A program made the position numbers and the translations under genes. Shown piece after piece: positions 30,572 to 44,205 of a stretch of 64,000 bases of DNA. The DNA comes from Alcanivorax nanhaiticus (GTDB lineage Bacteria; Pseudomonadota; Gammaproteobacteria; Pseudomonadales; Alcanivoracaceae), in the NCBI RefSeq assembly GCF_000756665.1, contig NZ_ARXV01000003.1, positions 310,001 through 374,000 on the forward strand, read 5' to 3'. The number at the start of each line of letters is the position of its first letter. Within the stretch, counting starts at the first letter, position 1. A model generated the notes under the pieces. It had not been told where the DNA came from. It saw only the letters and a program-made list of their open reading frames with translations, and made no database searches.

Positions 30572-31303
30572 ATGGTGCCATGGCTGGAACCGGGAGCGCC
30601 GTTCCCGGATACCCGTGATGCGCTCACCGACCCCGACGGCCTGCTGGCCGCCGGGGCGGATCTGAGCCCGGACACACTTGTCCGGGCTTATTCTTCTGGG
30701 ATTTTTCCTTGGTATGATGCGGACTACCAACCCATTCTGTGGTGGTCACCCGCGCCTCGCTGCGTCTTCTACCCTGATCAAATCCACGTTAGTCGAAGTC
30801 TGCGTCGCCACGTGAATCAGGTACCACTGACAATAACGCTGGACTCTGCTTTTTCTTCGATCATGGCACTGTGCGCCGCACCCCGTGGCGACGGTCAGGG
30901 CACCTGGATCAGCAGTGATATGGTCAATGCCTATGTCAACCTCCATAAGCTCGGCTACGCACACAGCCTTGAGGTCTGGCAGGGAGACAGCATCGCGGGC
31001 GGCATTTACGGTATTCAGCTGGGCAATATCTTTTTCGGCGAGTCCATGGTCTCCCCCCTGCCCAACGGTTCCAAAGTCGCCCTGGCTGCGCTACAGGCAC
31101 TAGCAAAATCCCTCGATATCCAGCTGATCGATGCGCAGGTAGAGAACCCGCACCTTCGTAGCATGGGTGCCTGCATGATTGACCGTGCCACCTTTAGCCA
31201 ACACCTTCGGCAATGGATTCCTGCTCACCCCGCCCCCGCCCAGTGGCCCAAGGAGAGCTGGACATGGGCCACTTTACCGGCTGACGACAAAAGACCGGCC
31301 TGA
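30572..31303 (+). CDS. aat: Leucyl/phenylalanyl-tRNA-protein transferase
   Basis: Aat adds Leu or Phe to proteins with N-terminal Arg or Lys, marking them for ClpS/ClpAP. The 243-residue protein has the family N-terminus (FPDTRDALTDPDGLLAAGADL), YSSGIFPWYD, and IAGGIYGIQLGNIFFGESM. It sits with bpt, infA, clpA and clpS, so both amino-acid transferases and the adaptor and protease of the N-degron pathway are within 5 kb. Confidence 0.96.
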   Translation: MVPWLEPGAPFPDTRDALTDPDGLLAAGADLSPDTLVRAYSSGIFPWYDADYQPILWWSPAPRCVFYPDQIHVSRSLRRHVNQVPLTITLDSAFSSIMALCAAPRGDGQGTWISSDMVNAYVNLHKLGYAHSLEVWQGDSIAGGIYGIQLGNIFFGESMVSPLPNGSKVALAALQALAKSLDIQLIDAQVENPHLRSMGACMIDRATFSQHLRQWIPAHPAPAQWPKESWTWATLPADDKRPA

Positions 31304-31356
31304 CCAGCTGTCAGGTAAGGATTCTCAGCCCTGATCCTGTTGGCTAAACTGGACCC

Positions 31357-32076
31357 ATGACTGATCTTTCCACCCTGCGATTCTTCCGGACCCCGGCCCA
31401 TGCTTGCAGCTATCTGGAAGACCGCCAGGCATCGACATTGTTTGTGGACCCTCAGGCCACGCTGTCACCGGCGCTCTACAGCGAATTGAGCCTGCTGGGG
31501 TTTCGCCGTAGTGGCGATTATCTTTACCGCCCCCATTGCGAAGAATGCTCAGCCTGCATACCTGCCCGGGTACGGGTCGCAGATTTCCGGCCACGTCGTC
31601 GCCACCGGCGAATCCGCAAGTTGAATAAAGACCTGGTGGTCAACCGTGAGCCAGCCCGCTTTACCCGTGAGCTGTATAGCCTTTATGCGGATTACATCAA
31701 CCAGCGCCACGGCGACGGTGACATGTATCCCCCTTCCGAGGAGCAGTTCACCAACTTTCTGACCTGCGAATGGGCCGATACGCACTTCTATTGTTTCCGG
31801 GAGAACGGCAAGCTGCGTGCCGTTGCCGTGACGGATCAACTGGAAGACGGCCTGTCTGCGGTGTATACCTTCTTCGATCCACGCCAACACGACCGCAGCC
31901 TGGGCGTGTTGGCGCTGCTCTGGCAAATCGAGCAATGCCAACGCCTCTCTCTGCCTTATCTGTATCTCGGGTACTGGATCAACCAGTGCCAAAAGATGAG
32001 CTACAAGAACCAGTATCAACCCCTCGAAATCCTGCGTAGTGGAGCCTGGAAAGACCTGCCTGACCAAGGGGAATGA
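31357..32076 (+). CDS. bpt: Aspartate/glutamate leucyltransferase (Bpt/Ate)
   Basis: Bpt transfers leucine to N-terminal Asp or Glu; homologues in eukaryotes transfer arginine. The 239-residue protein has the N-terminal cysteine motif (CEECSACIPARV) that matches the ATE family, and the GNAT-like C-terminal half (AVYTFFDP, LGYWINQCQKMSYKNQY). It is 53 bp after aat and 99 bp before infA. Confidence 0.95.
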   Translation: MTDLSTLRFFRTPAHACSYLEDRQASTLFVDPQATLSPALYSELSLLGFRRSGDYLYRPHCEECSACIPARVRVADFRPRRRHRRIRKLNKDLVVNREPARFTRELYSLYADYINQRHGDGDMYPPSEEQFTNFLTCEWADTHFYCFRENGKLRAVAVTDQLEDGLSAVYTFFDPRQHDRSLGVLALLWQIEQCQRLSLPYLYLGYWINQCQKMSYKNQYQPLEILRSGAWKDLPDQGE

Positions 32077-32105
32077 CCGTCTCCCGCATCAAAGTGCAAC
32101 AGGTT

Positions 32106-32134
32106 TTGCAGCCGGCCCGCTTTCTAGGCATAAT
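32106..32134 (+). promoter_or_regulatory. Putative infA promoter
   Basis: TTGCAG (32106-32111) and CATAAT (32129-32134) are 17 bp apart, about 40 bp before the infA ATG. Confidence 0.6.
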
Positions 32135-32175
32135 TGCGCCCTCGCTCGTAGCCGGTAACCCAAGGTATTCGTTGG

Positions 32176-32394
32176 ATGGCGAAAGAAGAACAGATTGAAC
32201 TCGAAGGTGTGATCGTTGAAACCCTGCCCAACACGATGTTTCGTGTGAAGCTGGACAATGGTCATGTAATCACTGCCCACATCTCCGGAAAGATGCGTAA
32301 ATTCTATATCCGCATCCTGACCGGTGACCGGGTGAAGGTGGAAATGTCCCCGTACGATCTGACCAAAGGTCGCATCACTTTCCGCATGAAATAA
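32176..32394 (+). CDS. infA: Translation initiation factor IF-1
   Basis: IF-1 blocks the ribosomal A site during initiation. The 72-residue S1/OB-fold protein is almost canonical ([20 protein letters not shown], then [19 protein letters not shown]). Length and start are standard. An intrinsic terminator follows 30 bp after the stop. Confidence 0.98.
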   Translation: MAKEEQIELEGVIVETLPNTMFRVKLDNGHVITAHISGKMRKFYIRILTGDRVKVEMSPYDLTKGRITFRMK

Positions 32395-32423
32395 AACGGG
32401 CCGCTGCACGCAGCAAGCCAAAG

Positions 32424-32459
32424 AAATACCCCCGCCTCTCTCGAGCCGGGGGTATTTTT
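32424..32459. terminator. Bidirectional terminator between infA and clpA
   Basis: A 10-bp stem AAATACCCCC/GGGGGTATTT (32424-32433 and 32448-32457) with a 14-nt loop ends in a T run on the plus strand. The genes converge here. Confidence 0.85.
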
Positions 32460-32468
32460 GTTTGCGCC

Positions 32469-32506
32469 TTTAGCTGTTAACGATTCACTGTTAACTGTTC
32501 ACTAAA
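32469..32506 (-). repeat. AG-heptad array abutting the clpA stop codon
   Basis: On the clpA strand, three bases after the TGA stop, five 7-bp units follow (AGTGAAC, AGTTAAC, AGTGAAT, CGTTAAC, AGCTAAA). Order and end unit match the cysG array. Confidence 0.85.
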
Positions 32507-34771
32507 TCACGCCGGCTCCGCCTCCGCAGATTTCACGGTCAGGTCGAGCTTGCCGTCTTTCTCGGCCACATCCACCTGTCCACCCTGCTCGGCCAATTCG
32601 CCAAACAACAGCTTTTCCGCCAGTGGCTTCTTGAGCTGTTCCTGGATCAGGCGAGCCATGGGGCGCGCGCCCATATCCTTGTCATAGCCCTTTTCAGCCA
32701 ACCAACGGCGAGCAGAGTCGTCTACGTGCAGCACCACACCCTTCTCATCCAGTTGCGCCTGTAGTTCCACCAGGAACTTGTCCACCACGCCGAGGATCAC
32801 CTCGGTGGTCAACGGCGCAAACTGCACGATACCGTCCAGACGGTTGCGGAATTCAGGGGTGAATACCTTCTTGAGCATCTCCATGCCGTCGGTACTGTTG
32901 TCCTGCTCGGTGAAACCAATGGAGCGCTTGTTCAGCACCTCAGCGCCAGCATTGGTGGTCATGATCAGGATCACGTTACGGAAGTCTGCCTTGCGACCGT
33001 TGTTGTCGGTCAAGGTAGCGTTGTCCATCACCTGAAGCAGAATATTGAACACTTCCGGGTGCGCTTTCTCGATCTCATCCAGCAGCAACACGCAATGCGG
33101 CGTCTTGGTAATCGCCTCGGTAAGCAGGCCACCCTGATCATAACCAACATAACCCGGAGGCGCGCCAATCAGACGGCTTACGGTATGCCGTTCCATGTAC
33201 TCAGACATATCAAAGCGAACCAGCTCCACACCCAGTGCACGGGCCAGCTGACGGCTGACTTCCGTTTTACCCACCCCAGTGGGGCCAGCAAACATGAAGC
33301 TACCGATGGGTTTGTTCTCGCCCTTGAGGCCTGCCCGTGACAACTTGATGGCCGCCGAAATCGTGTCGATGGCATCGTCCTGACCAAACACGGTCATCTT
33401 CAGGTCACGTTCAAGATTACGCAGCAGCTCCTTGTCTGAGGAAGACACCTGCTTGGGCGGAATTCTGGCAATCTTGGCCACCATATCTTCCACGTCGGTC
33501 TCTTCGATGGTGTGCTTGCGCTCATCCTCAGGACGCAGACGCTGCCAGGCACCAACCTCATCAATCACGTCAATGGCTTTGTCGGGCAGATAGCGATCAT
33601 TGATATAACGGGCGCTCAATTCAGCGGCTGCCTTCAGCGACGCATCGCTATAGACCACATCATGGTGCTTCTCAAAACGGGATTTCAGCCCCTTGAGGAT
33701 ACCAATCGTGTCTTCAACGGACGGTTCCACCACATCGATTTTCTGGAAACGGCGCGACAAGGCACGGTCTTTCTCGAACACCCCACGATATTCCTGGAAG
33801 GTGGTAGATCCCATGCACTTGAGCTCACCGTTGGCCAGCAGCGGCTTGAGCAAGTTGGACGCATCCATTACCCCGCCGGAAGCCGCACCAGCTCCAATAA
33901 TGGTATGGATCTCATCGATAAAGAGGATCGCGTTGGGTTCTTTCTTCAGGTCGGACAGGAGCGTCTTGAGACGCTTCTCGAAATCGCCCCGGTACTTGGT
34001 GCCCGCCAGCAGCGCACCCAGATCCAGCGAATAGACCGTGGCATCCAGCAATGGCTCGGGAACCTTGCCTTCAACGATCATGCGCGCCAGCCCTTCTGCG
34101 ATGGCGGTCTTGCCCACACCGGGCTCGCCTACCAGCAACGGATTATTCTTGCGTCGACGGCACAGGATCTGCGCCGCCCGTTCGATCTCGAAGGCTCGCC
34201 CTACTAGTGGATCAATACGATCCTCCTGAGCCAGCACATTCAGGTTGGCAGCATAGTTCTCCAGCGCAGAAGCTTGTGCAGCGGCTTCTGCTCCCTCCGC
34301 TTCCTGCTCTACTTCCGGAGCCTGGGTAGAATCCTGCAACTGAGAGATACCGTGAGCAATGAAGTTCACCACATCCAGGCGATGGATGTCCTGGCAGTTC
34401 AGGAAATATACGGCCTGGCTTTCCTGCTCATTAAAAATCGCCACCAGCACATTCGCACCTGTGACTTCCTTCTTGCCTGAAGACTGGACACTGAACACCG
34501 CGCGTTGCAGCACACGCTGAAATCCCAGTGTCGGCTGGGTATCCCGCTCCGGATCGCTTTCCGGCAACAGCGGGGTGGAATCTTCAATAAACTGGCTCAG
34601 TGAATCCCGCAGGTCCTCCAGATCCGCGCCACAGGCGCGCAGCACTTCCACGGCTGCCTCGTTTTCCAGTAATGCCAGCAACAGATGCTCCACGGTCATG
34701 AACTCATGACGGTGACTGCGTGCATGGCGAAACGCTTCATTGAGCGTCATTTCCAGTTCTTTACTGAGCAT
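32507..34771 (-). CDS. clpA: ATP-dependent Clp protease ATP-binding subunit ClpA
   Basis: ClpA unfolds substrates and feeds them to ClpP. The 754-residue protein has the N-terminal double Clp repeat (1-145), two AAA+ modules with Walker [14 protein letters not shown] and [13 protein letters not shown], and the IGF-like loop region [10 protein letters not shown]. The N domain binds ClpS, encoded 27 bp upstream. The C-terminus ends EAEPA. Length is normal. Confidence 0.97.
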   Translation of the reverse strand: MLSKELEMTLNEAFRHARSHRHEFMTVEHLLLALLENEAAVEVLRACGADLEDLRDSLSQFIEDSTPLLPESDPERDTQPTLGFQRVLQRAVFSVQSSGKKEVTGANVLVAIFNEQESQAVYFLNCQDIHRLDVVNFIAHGISQLQDSTQAPEVEQEAEGAEAAAQASALENYAANLNVLAQEDRIDPLVGRAFEIERAAQILCRRRKNNPLLVGEPGVGKTAIAEGLARMIVEGKVPEPLLDATVYSLDLGALLAGTKYRGDFEKRLKTLLSDLKKEPNAILFIDEIHTIIGAGAASGGVMDASNLLKPLLANGELKCMGSTTFQEYRGVFEKDRALSRRFQKIDVVEPSVEDTIGILKGLKSRFEKHHDVVYSDASLKAAAELSARYINDRYLPDKAIDVIDEVGAWQRLRPEDERKHTIEETDVEDMVAKIARIPPKQVSSSDKELLRNLERDLKMTVFGQDDAIDTISAAIKLSRAGLKGENKPIGSFMFAGPTGVGKTEVSRQLARALGVELVRFDMSEYMERHTVSRLIGAPPGYVGYDQGGLLTEAITKTPHCVLLLDEIEKAHPEVFNILLQVMDNATLTDNNGRKADFRNVILIMTTNAGAEVLNKRSIGFTEQDNSTDGMEMLKKVFTPEFRNRLDGIVQFAPLTTEVILGVVDKFLVELQAQLDEKGVVLHVDDSARRWLAEKGYDKDMGARPMARLIQEQLKKPLAEKLLFGELAEQGGQVDVAEKDGKLDLTVKSAEAEPA

Positions 34772-34798
34772 AAGGCTACCTCACTGCCAGTACCCGAT

Positions 34799-35185
34799 TC
34801 AGGCCTCGTCGACCTGACACATCAGCGGATGCTGATTTTCCCGGGCATATTCGACCACCTGAGTGGCTTTCGTTTCGGCGATGTCCTGGGGATAAATCCC
34901 GCAGACAGCCTTTCCTTCCGTATGAACCGCCAACATGACCCTGGTGGCCTGCTCGCGCCCCATATTGAAGAAGTCCTCAAGTATCTCTACCACGAAGTCC
35001 ATCGGCGTGTAGTCATCATTCAACATCCACACCTTGTACATGGAAGGCGGCTTGAGTTTGGGTCTGGCCTCTTCAATGGCCAGGTCTCCATGGCGATCCG
35101 GTTCTGAGGGTGAATCCGAGGGACCACTGACTACCTGGCCGTTCAGTTCATTCATATCCGGGTGCCATTGATATTGCCAATTCAT
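34799..35185 (-). CDS. clpS: ClpA adaptor ClpS
   Basis: ClpS delivers N-degron substrates to ClpAP. The 128-residue protein has a variable N-terminal tail to about residue 45, then the conserved core with [17 protein letters not shown] and [16 protein letters not shown]. An in-frame ATG at 35155 would give 118 residues, and neither start has a strong ribosome-binding site. It is divergent from cspD and next to clpA, the common order. Confidence 0.95.
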   Translation of the reverse strand: MNWQYQWHPDMNELNGQVVSGPSDSPSEPDRHGDLAIEEARPKLKPPSMYKVWMLNDDYTPMDFVVEILEDFFNMGREQATRVMLAVHTEGKAVCGIYPQDIAETKATQVVEYARENQHPLMCQVDEA

Positions 35186-35289
35186 AAGTCTTTAAACCGT
35201 TGTAACCCTGCTGGCGTCAACAGGCAATGATGAAATGATGGGCGGTCATGCTTTTTTCAACCCCCCGCTACCATTGATTCCACGCGGGG

Positions 35290-35318
35290 TTGACACCCAT
35301 GCAGTGCATGTTTAAAAG
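35290..35318 (+). promoter_or_regulatory. Putative cspD promoter with a palindrome in the spacer
   Basis: TTGACA (35290-35295) is followed 17 bp later by TAAAAG. The spacer holds a perfect palindrome CATGCA-G-TGCATG (35298-35310), placed where a repressor could block polymerase. The leader to the cspD ATG would be about 120 nt. Confidence 0.45.
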
Positions 35319-35445
35319 TTGCACAATAGTGTGCTTTAGAATCCTTGTATCGCACCTACATTGTAACGCAGCGGATACCGTTGAATAAAAATAAACGATG
35401 TGCCGAAAGGCACTTCAAGCCATCGGATAGGCAGAGGGAAGGACC

Positions 35446-35694
35446 ATGGCAACGGGAACAGTCAAGTGGTTTAACAACGCCAAAGGGTACGGATTTGTTA
35501 GGCCAGACGAAGGGGGAGAAGACCTGTTTGTGCACTACTCCTACATTCAGATGGACGGCTACAAGAGCCTCAAGGCCGGGCAACCGGTTGAGTATGAAAT
35601 ACAGCCGGCCAACAAGGGTTTTCATGCAGTGAACCTGCGCGCCCACGGTGAAGCCAGTAACGAAGCCGATAGTAGCGAAGGCCCAGCCAGCTAA
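35446..35694 (+). CDS. cspD: Cold-shock-like protein CspD
   Basis: CspD is a single-strand nucleic-acid-binding protein that slows replication in stationary phase in E. coli. The 82-residue protein has the cold-shock domain with RNP1 KGYGFVRP and RNP2 DLFVHYSYI. A 15-residue acidic/Ala/Ser tail follows the domain. GGAAGGACC precedes the ATG. Its position divergent from clpS-clpA supports CspD over other Csp proteins. Confidence 0.95.
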   Translation: MATGTVKWFNNAKGYGFVRPDEGGEDLFVHYSYIQMDGYKSLKAGQPVEYEIQPANKGFHAVNLRAHGEASNEADSSEGPAS

Positions 35695-35720
35695 ACCAGC
35701 GCGTTCTTGGTACTCCTCCG

Positions 35721-35750
35721 CCGGGCCAGACGACTGGCCCGGCCGTTTCT
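35721..35750 (+). terminator. Intrinsic terminator of cspD
   Basis: CCGGGCCA (35721-35728) and TGGCCCGG (35735-35742) form a perfect 8-bp stem with a 6-nt loop, followed by CCGTTTCT. The T run is short. Confidence 0.65.
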
Positions 35751-35840
35751 ACAGTCAGCCCAATCCCCTCCCCTTGAGCTGTAGCCCCTCCTGTCCAGCA
35801 TCGAACCAGCAATAGTCGCCATCCAGCTTCTCCACGACAC

Positions 35841-35875
35841 AAAAAAAGCGAGCCTCTTACGAGACTCGCTTTCTT
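35841..35875 (-). terminator. Intrinsic terminator of the isocitrate dehydrogenase gene
   Basis: On the minus strand an AAAGCGAG/CTCGCTTT stem (35872-35865 with 35852-35845) is followed by a run of seven T. It lies about 55 bp after the stop. Confidence 0.8.
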
Positions 35876-35927
35876 ACTGGAGGCCAAGGCCTGCCAGTCA
35901 CTCACTGGTACAACACCTGAAGGATCC

Positions 35928-38213
<2,286 letters not shown>

Positions 38214-38359
38214 TCAGATCAGCGGGTTTAAACAGATTACTCCCTCTTAATAAAGGCTTGCGCTGGCGAGTATAGCACCGACCGTTTAGCCTTGTTAGCG
38301 CAGCCGGCCAGCAACACAACGCATTTTATCAATCAGAACCATCAGGATTGTCAGACTCC

Positions 38360-38983
38360 ATGGCGCAATTGATCTTACTCAACAAGCCTTTTCAGGTCTT
38401 GTCCCAGTTCCAGGATAATCAGGGGCGGCGGACACTCAGCGAGTTCGTTCCGGTTCCGAAAGTCTATCCGGCTGGCCGACTGGACTGGGATTCTGAGGGC
38501 CTCCTGTTACTGACTGATGATGGTAATCTTCAGGCCCGTATCAGCAGCCCACGCTTCCACCTGCGCAAAACCTATCTGGTGCAGGTAGAGGGCAAACCCG
38601 GGGCGCAGGAGCTGCAAAAATTACGCCAAGGCATCACCTTGAAGGACGGCCCCACCCGACCAGCTCAGGTCGAGCTGATTCAGGCACCCGATCTCTGGCC
38701 TCGTAACCCGCCGGTCCGCTCACGAAAAACCGTAGCCGATAGCTGGCTCAAACTCACCATAGACGAAGGTCGAAACCGACAAGTGCGCCGAATGACTGCC
38801 GCCATCGGTTGTCCGACCCTGAGACTGATACGCTGGCAAATTGGCGACTGGACTGTCGCCGGCCTGGCCCCCGGCGAATGGCGTGCTACCGAGGTTCATG
38901 CCCCGGCTCGCCGGCCAGCCAGGCGGCAGCAGCAAGGGCGTCGCGCTCGCGGGCCTCGACCCAATGCCAAGAGCCGTCAATAA
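38360..38983 (+). CDS. rluE: 23S rRNA pseudouridine synthase RluE-like
   Basis: RluE-type enzymes make pseudouridine 2457 in 23S rRNA. The 207-residue protein has the RluA/RsuA-type active-site motif [18 protein letters not shown] (catalytic Asp, about residue 43) and [16 protein letters not shown]. The Arg-rich tail (from about residue 180) is long. I chose ATG 38360; a TTG 12 bp upstream has an AGGA near it. Its last 98 bp overlap the end of moaE on the opposite strand, so the tail is encoded antisense to another protein. Confidence 0.9.
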   Translation: MAQLILLNKPFQVLSQFQDNQGRRTLSEFVPVPKVYPAGRLDWDSEGLLLLTDDGNLQARISSPRFHLRKTYLVQVEGKPGAQELQKLRQGITLKDGPTRPAQVELIQAPDLWPRNPPVRSRKTVADSWLKLTIDEGRNRQVRRMTAAIGCPTLRLIRWQIGDWTVAGLAPGEWRATEVHAPARRPARRQQQGRRARGPRPNAKSRQ

Positions 38984-39359
38984 GCTCTTTCTTCCAGAAC
39001 GGGGCGCGGGTTTTCAGGATATCCATGATGTAAGCACAGGCCTCAAAAGCAGCCTGCCGATGCTCCGCGCTCACCGCCACCTGAACGATCTCGTCGCCCT
39101 GCCGCATAGTGCCAACCCGGTGCACCACCCAGGCACCATTAAGGTGCCAGCGCTGCCCTGCACGCTCAACAATGGTGCCTAAAAACCGCTCCGTCATGCC
39201 AGGGTAATGCTCCAGATGGAGAGCCTCCACTCGCCCGTCCTCATCCCGTACATGCCCCGAGAACAGCACAATGGCACCACTGACGCCCTCATCACGAAGC
39301 CATTGCTGGGGAGCTGTCGCATTGAGCGGAGCATCCTGCACTGCGATACAGGTTTTCAT
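38886..39359 (-). CDS. moaE: Molybdopterin synthase catalytic subunit MoaE
   Basis: MoaE with MoaD puts the dithiolene sulfurs into molybdopterin. The 157-residue protein has [43 protein letters not shown] and the active-site Lys region [11 protein letters not shown]. It overlaps moaD by 4 bp and its 3' end overlaps rluE by 98 bp in convergent orientation. The last residues (EPGHEPR) fall in that overlap. Confidence 0.95.
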   Translation of the reverse strand: MKTCIAVQDAPLNATAPQQWLRDEGVSGAIVLFSGHVRDEDGRVEALHLEHYPGMTERFLGTIVERAGQRWHLNGAWVVHRVGTMRQGDEIVQVAVSAEHRQAAFEACAYIMDILKTRAPFWKKELIDGSWHWVEARERDALAAAAWLAGEPGHEPR

Positions 39360-39610
39360 CCTCCGGTCACCGGTGGAAACAGTGCCACGACATCACCGTC
39401 TTCTAAACTGGCCTCTTCGCTGGCCAGCATCTCGTTCACCGCCACCATTCTGCATGGCGTCGCGGCAAACGCCGCTGCCAGCGTCTGGTCGGATTGCTCC
39501 AGCCAGCCAATAAGCTCAGCCACCGTCGCCACCCCGTCCGGCAACGCCATCTCGAGACACTCTTTCCCTGACCGTTCTCGCAGCGCCGCAAAGAAACGCA
39601 CCTGAATCAT
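39356..39610 (-). CDS. moaD: Molybdopterin synthase sulfur carrier subunit MoaD
   Basis: MoaD is the ubiquitin-like sulfur carrier; its C-terminal glycine is thiocarboxylated. The 84-residue protein starts MIQVRFFAALRERSG and ends [11 protein letters not shown], the required double glycine. I chose ATG 39610 (GGGTAGCAAG upstream); the frame extends much further but into moaC. It lies 4 bp after moaC. Confidence 0.95.
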   Translation of the reverse strand: MIQVRFFAALRERSGKECLEMALPDGVATVAELIGWLEQSDQTLAAAFAATPCRMVAVNEMLASEEASLEDGDVVALFPPVTGG

Positions 39611-39614
39611 CTTG

Positions 39615-40121
39615 CTACCCTTCGCTATTATCGGTGTGCCCGGAAGCTCTGCGGTAATGGCCGCTACGGCCCCCGGCCTTCTCAAGCAGACATACCGTTT
39701 CAATAACCATGCCGCGATCCACCGCCTTGCACATGTCATAGAGCGTCAAGGCCGCCACAGAGGCACCTGTCAGCGCCTCCATCTCCACCCCGGTGGTGCC
39801 ACTGAGCTTGCACAGCACCTCAATCCGCAGGGCATCCTCGCCCTCCGGTTCGATATTCACATTCACCTTGGTGAGCAACAACGGATGGCAAAGCGGAATC
39901 AGATCCCAGGTCTTCTTGGCTGCCTGAATGCCAGCAATACGTGCCGTGGCCAGCACATCCCCTTTCGGGTGGCGCTGATCCAGTATCATGGCCAGGGTTT
40001 CCGGGCGCATGCGCACCCGCGCTTGTGCGACCGCAGTGCGCTGGGTTACCGCTTTCTCGGTCACGTCCACCATCTGCGCCTGACCCTGGTCATCCAGATG
40101 GGTAAAGCGATCCTCTGACAT
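39615..40121 (-). CDS. moaC: Cyclic pyranopterin monophosphate synthase MoaC
   Basis: MoaC finishes cyclic pyranopterin formation after MoaA. The 168-residue protein has [31 protein letters not shown] and [23 protein letters not shown] (key residues in about 118-130). ATG 40121 has GGAG 8 nt upstream; a GTG two codons earlier is possible. It heads moaCDE; moaA is not in the window. Molybdate uptake genes modABC lie 22 kb away. Confidence 0.96.
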   Translation of the reverse strand: MSEDRFTHLDDQGQAQMVDVTEKAVTQRTAVAQARVRMRPETLAMILDQRHPKGDVLATARIAGIQAAKKTWDLIPLCHPLLLTKVNVNIEPEGEDALRIEVLCKLSGTTGVEMEALTGASVAALTLYDMCKAVDRGMVIETVCLLEKAGGRSGHYRRASGHTDNSEG

Positions 40122-40231
40122 CCTCACTCCCGGCCTGTTGTCGAAGCGCAGGCTGCGCTACCATTCCCGCCTTTCCATACCGCATCGTGCCTGATTACCT
40201 TGTCACAGGCACCCGTATTGGCAGAATCGCT

Positions 40232-40699
40232 ATGAACAGCTTTGAGCCGCACATTACTGTGGCCTGCGTAGTGGAACAAGACGGACGCTTCCTCTTCGTA
40301 CGAGAAATGAGCAAAGGGCTTGAGGTCATCAACCAGCCCGCAGGCCATGCCGAGTTTGGGGAAACCCTGGTCCAGGCCGCCTACCGGGAAACCCTGGAAG
40401 AAACCGCCTGGCAGGTGGAAATCACCGATTTGCTTGGCTGGTATATCTTCCAGCCCCACAAAGGTGGCGGTGTCTATTACCGAACCTGCTTTGTGGCTCG
40501 CCCGATCAGTCATGATCCGCGTCAGAAGCTGGACACCGGCATCCTGGAAGCCGTCTGGCTGACCCCGGATGAACTTCGCGCCCAGCGCGATCAGCATCGC
40601 AGCGCCCTGGTGGAGCGCTGCATGGACGATTATCTGTCCGGGCGACGCTTGCCCCTGGACAGCATTTATCAGCATCCCTGGCCGCTTCAGCGCGGCTAA
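40232..40699 (+). CDS. nudJ: NUDIX hydrolase (NudJ-like)
   Basis: The 155-residue enzyme probably hydrolyses nucleoside or thiamine-pathway phosphates. The Nudix box is at about residues 37-59 ([20 protein letters not shown]). In the REXXEEXG core the Gly is replaced by Ala (EETAW), a mild change. I chose ATG 40232 by comparison with family N-termini; the frame extends 15 codons upstream. Its stop overlaps mnmA by one base, an arrangement also seen in E. coli and Pseudomonas. Confidence 0.9.
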   Translation: MNSFEPHITVACVVEQDGRFLFVREMSKGLEVINQPAGHAEFGETLVQAAYRETLEETAWQVEITDLLGWYIFQPHKGGGVYYRTCFVARPISHDPRQKLDTGILEAVWLTPDELRAQRDQHRSALVERCMDDYLSGRRLPLDSIYQHPWPLQRG

Positions 40700-41811
40700 T
40701 GGCGACAGGCGCTAGTATGACTAAAGCTCCCAAAGATACCCGCGTCATCGTTGGCATGTCCGGCGGTGTCGATTCGTCCGTGGCCGCGGCCCGCCTGATT
40801 GATGCGGGTTATCAGGTCGAAGGCCTGTTCATGAAGAACTGGAACGAGGACGACGGCACGGAATACTGTACCGCCCGTGAAGACCTGCTGGACGCCATGC
40901 AGGTAGCGGGCGTGCTTGGCATCGAGCTACACACCGCCAATTTCGCCGCCGAGTACTGGGATCGGGTATTCGAGCACTTCCTCGAGGAATACCGGGCCGG
41001 GCGCACCCCTAACCCGGATATCCTCTGCAACAAGGAAATCAAGTTTCAGGCGTTTCTGGATCATGCCGTCACGCTTGGTGCGGACTATATCGCTACCGGC
41101 CATTATTCCCGGGTGGACCACAATGGCCCGGCAAAACTGGTGCGCGCAGTAGATACCAACAAGGACCAGACCTACTTCCTTCACGCTGTCGACTACCGCA
41201 AGTTTGATCAGACCCTGTTCCCGCTGGGCGACCTGGAAAAACCGGAAGTGCGCCGTATCGCCGAGGAAAAGGGGTTCGCCAACCACAAGAAGAAAGATTC
41301 CACTGGTATCTGCTTCATTGGCGAGCGACGCTTCAAGGACTTTCTGGAACAGTACCTCCCCGCCCAACCCGGCAAGATCGAGGACGATCACGGCAATGTG
41401 ATTGGCGACCACGACGGGCTGATGTACTACACATTGGGCCAGCGCCAGGGGCTGGGCATTGGAGGCCGAGCCGACGCCAGCGACGCCCCCTGGTATGTGG
41501 CAGGCAAGGATCTGGATCGCAATGTACTCATCGCAGTGCAGGGAACGGAGCATCCGCTGCTCTATAGCCGCGAACTCACCAGCGCCCCAATGCAGTGGGT
41601 AGCACTTGAGGCTCCAGAATTACCCGCCAGACTCACCGCCAAAACCCGCTATCGCCAGCCGGATCAGGCTTGCACAGTAAGCGATGCGGGAGAGGGTCGG
41701 GTTCACGTGGTATTCGATGAGCCACAGCGTGCCGTGACACCAGGACAGTCCGTGGTGTTTTACGACGGTGACACCTGCCTCGGCGGTGCACCTATTCAGC
41801 AAACCGCATGA
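40699..41811 (+). CDS. mnmA: tRNA 2-thiouridylase MnmA
   Basis: MnmA inserts sulfur at U34 of Lys, Glu and Gln tRNAs, taking it from the TusA-TusBCD-TusE relay. The 370-residue protein has the PP-loop [12 protein letters not shown] (about residues 19-30) and two catalytic cysteines, in [10 protein letters not shown] and in [12 protein letters not shown]. The start ATG overlaps the Nudix stop. It shares 4 bp with hflD. The tus genes lie 20 kb upstream in this window. Confidence 0.96.
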   Translation: MATGASMTKAPKDTRVIVGMSGGVDSSVAAARLIDAGYQVEGLFMKNWNEDDGTEYCTAREDLLDAMQVAGVLGIELHTANFAAEYWDRVFEHFLEEYRAGRTPNPDILCNKEIKFQAFLDHAVTLGADYIATGHYSRVDHNGPAKLVRAVDTNKDQTYFLHAVDYRKFDQTLFPLGDLEKPEVRRIAEEKGFANHKKKDSTGICFIGERRFKDFLEQYLPAQPGKIEDDHGNVIGDHDGLMYYTLGQRQGLGIGGRADASDAPWYVAGKDLDRNVLIAVQGTEHPLLYSRELTSAPMQWVALEAPELPARLTAKTRYRQPDQACTVSDAGEGRVHVVFDEPQRAVTPGQSVVFYDGDTCLGGAPIQQTA

Positions 41812-42461
41812 GCGAGTCAGGAGACAGCATGAGTGAACGCTTCAGCCCTGAGCAGCAACAGGTACTGGCTTTGGCGGCTGTGTTTCAGGCGGCACAGCTA
41901 GGCGATGATCTTGCCCTTCGTGGAGATTGCGACCCGCGCGCCCTGCGGGCACTGATCGAAGGCGTGATGGCACTGGATGCTGACAACTTTGATGCCATCT
42001 ACCCACAACCCCAGTTCCTGCGCGAGGGCCTCGCTCTGCTGGAATTGAGCCTCAATCGCAACAGCGGCGGCGCCTCGCTCCGCCCACTGAATTATGGCCT
42101 GTCGCTCCTGCATCTCGCCTCGAAATTGCGCAAGAGCGAAGAGACCACCAACATCCTTCGCCACAGGCTCATGGCGCTAAAGGGCCAGCAAGCGCATTTC
42201 TCGGATCTGGCGGACGATGCCTTCTGCCACAGGCTGGCGAGCATTTATGTGGATACCCTTGGCTCCTTCCGTTTCCGCATTCAGGTTAAGGGCGAGCCAG
42301 CCCATCTTCAGGACGAAGACAAGGCCGCGCGTATCCGCACACTGTTCCTGGCTGGCGTGCGTGCCGCCTTCCTCTGGCAACAACTGGGAGGCCGACGCTG
42401 GCACATCCTTTTCAAGCGAAAGCAGATTCTTTCCGTTCTCGAATCAATAAATATCAGTTAG
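41808..42461 (+). CDS. hflD: High-frequency lysogenisation protein HflD homologue
   Basis: HflD is a membrane-associated protein of unclear cellular role that binds lambda CII in E. coli. The 217-residue protein has the family pattern ([16 protein letters not shown] near the start, [17 protein letters not shown] in the middle, then [21 protein letters not shown]). ATG 41808 overlaps mnmA (ATGA); ATG 41829 is an alternative. mnmA-hflD-purB is a conserved order. Confidence 0.92.
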   Translation: MSESGDSMSERFSPEQQQVLALAAVFQAAQLGDDLALRGDCDPRALRALIEGVMALDADNFDAIYPQPQFLREGLALLELSLNRNSGGASLRPLNYGLSLLHLASKLRKSEETTNILRHRLMALKGQQAHFSDLADDAFCHRLASIYVDTLGSFRFRIQVKGEPAHLQDEDKAARIRTLFLAGVRAAFLWQQLGGRRWHILFKRKQILSVLESINIS

Positions 42462-44152
<1,691 letters not shown>

Positions 44153-44205
44153 GAAGCCCCCCCCCGTGGCACCAACGGTGTCACGGGGCATGCCCGGACG
44201 ATTCC

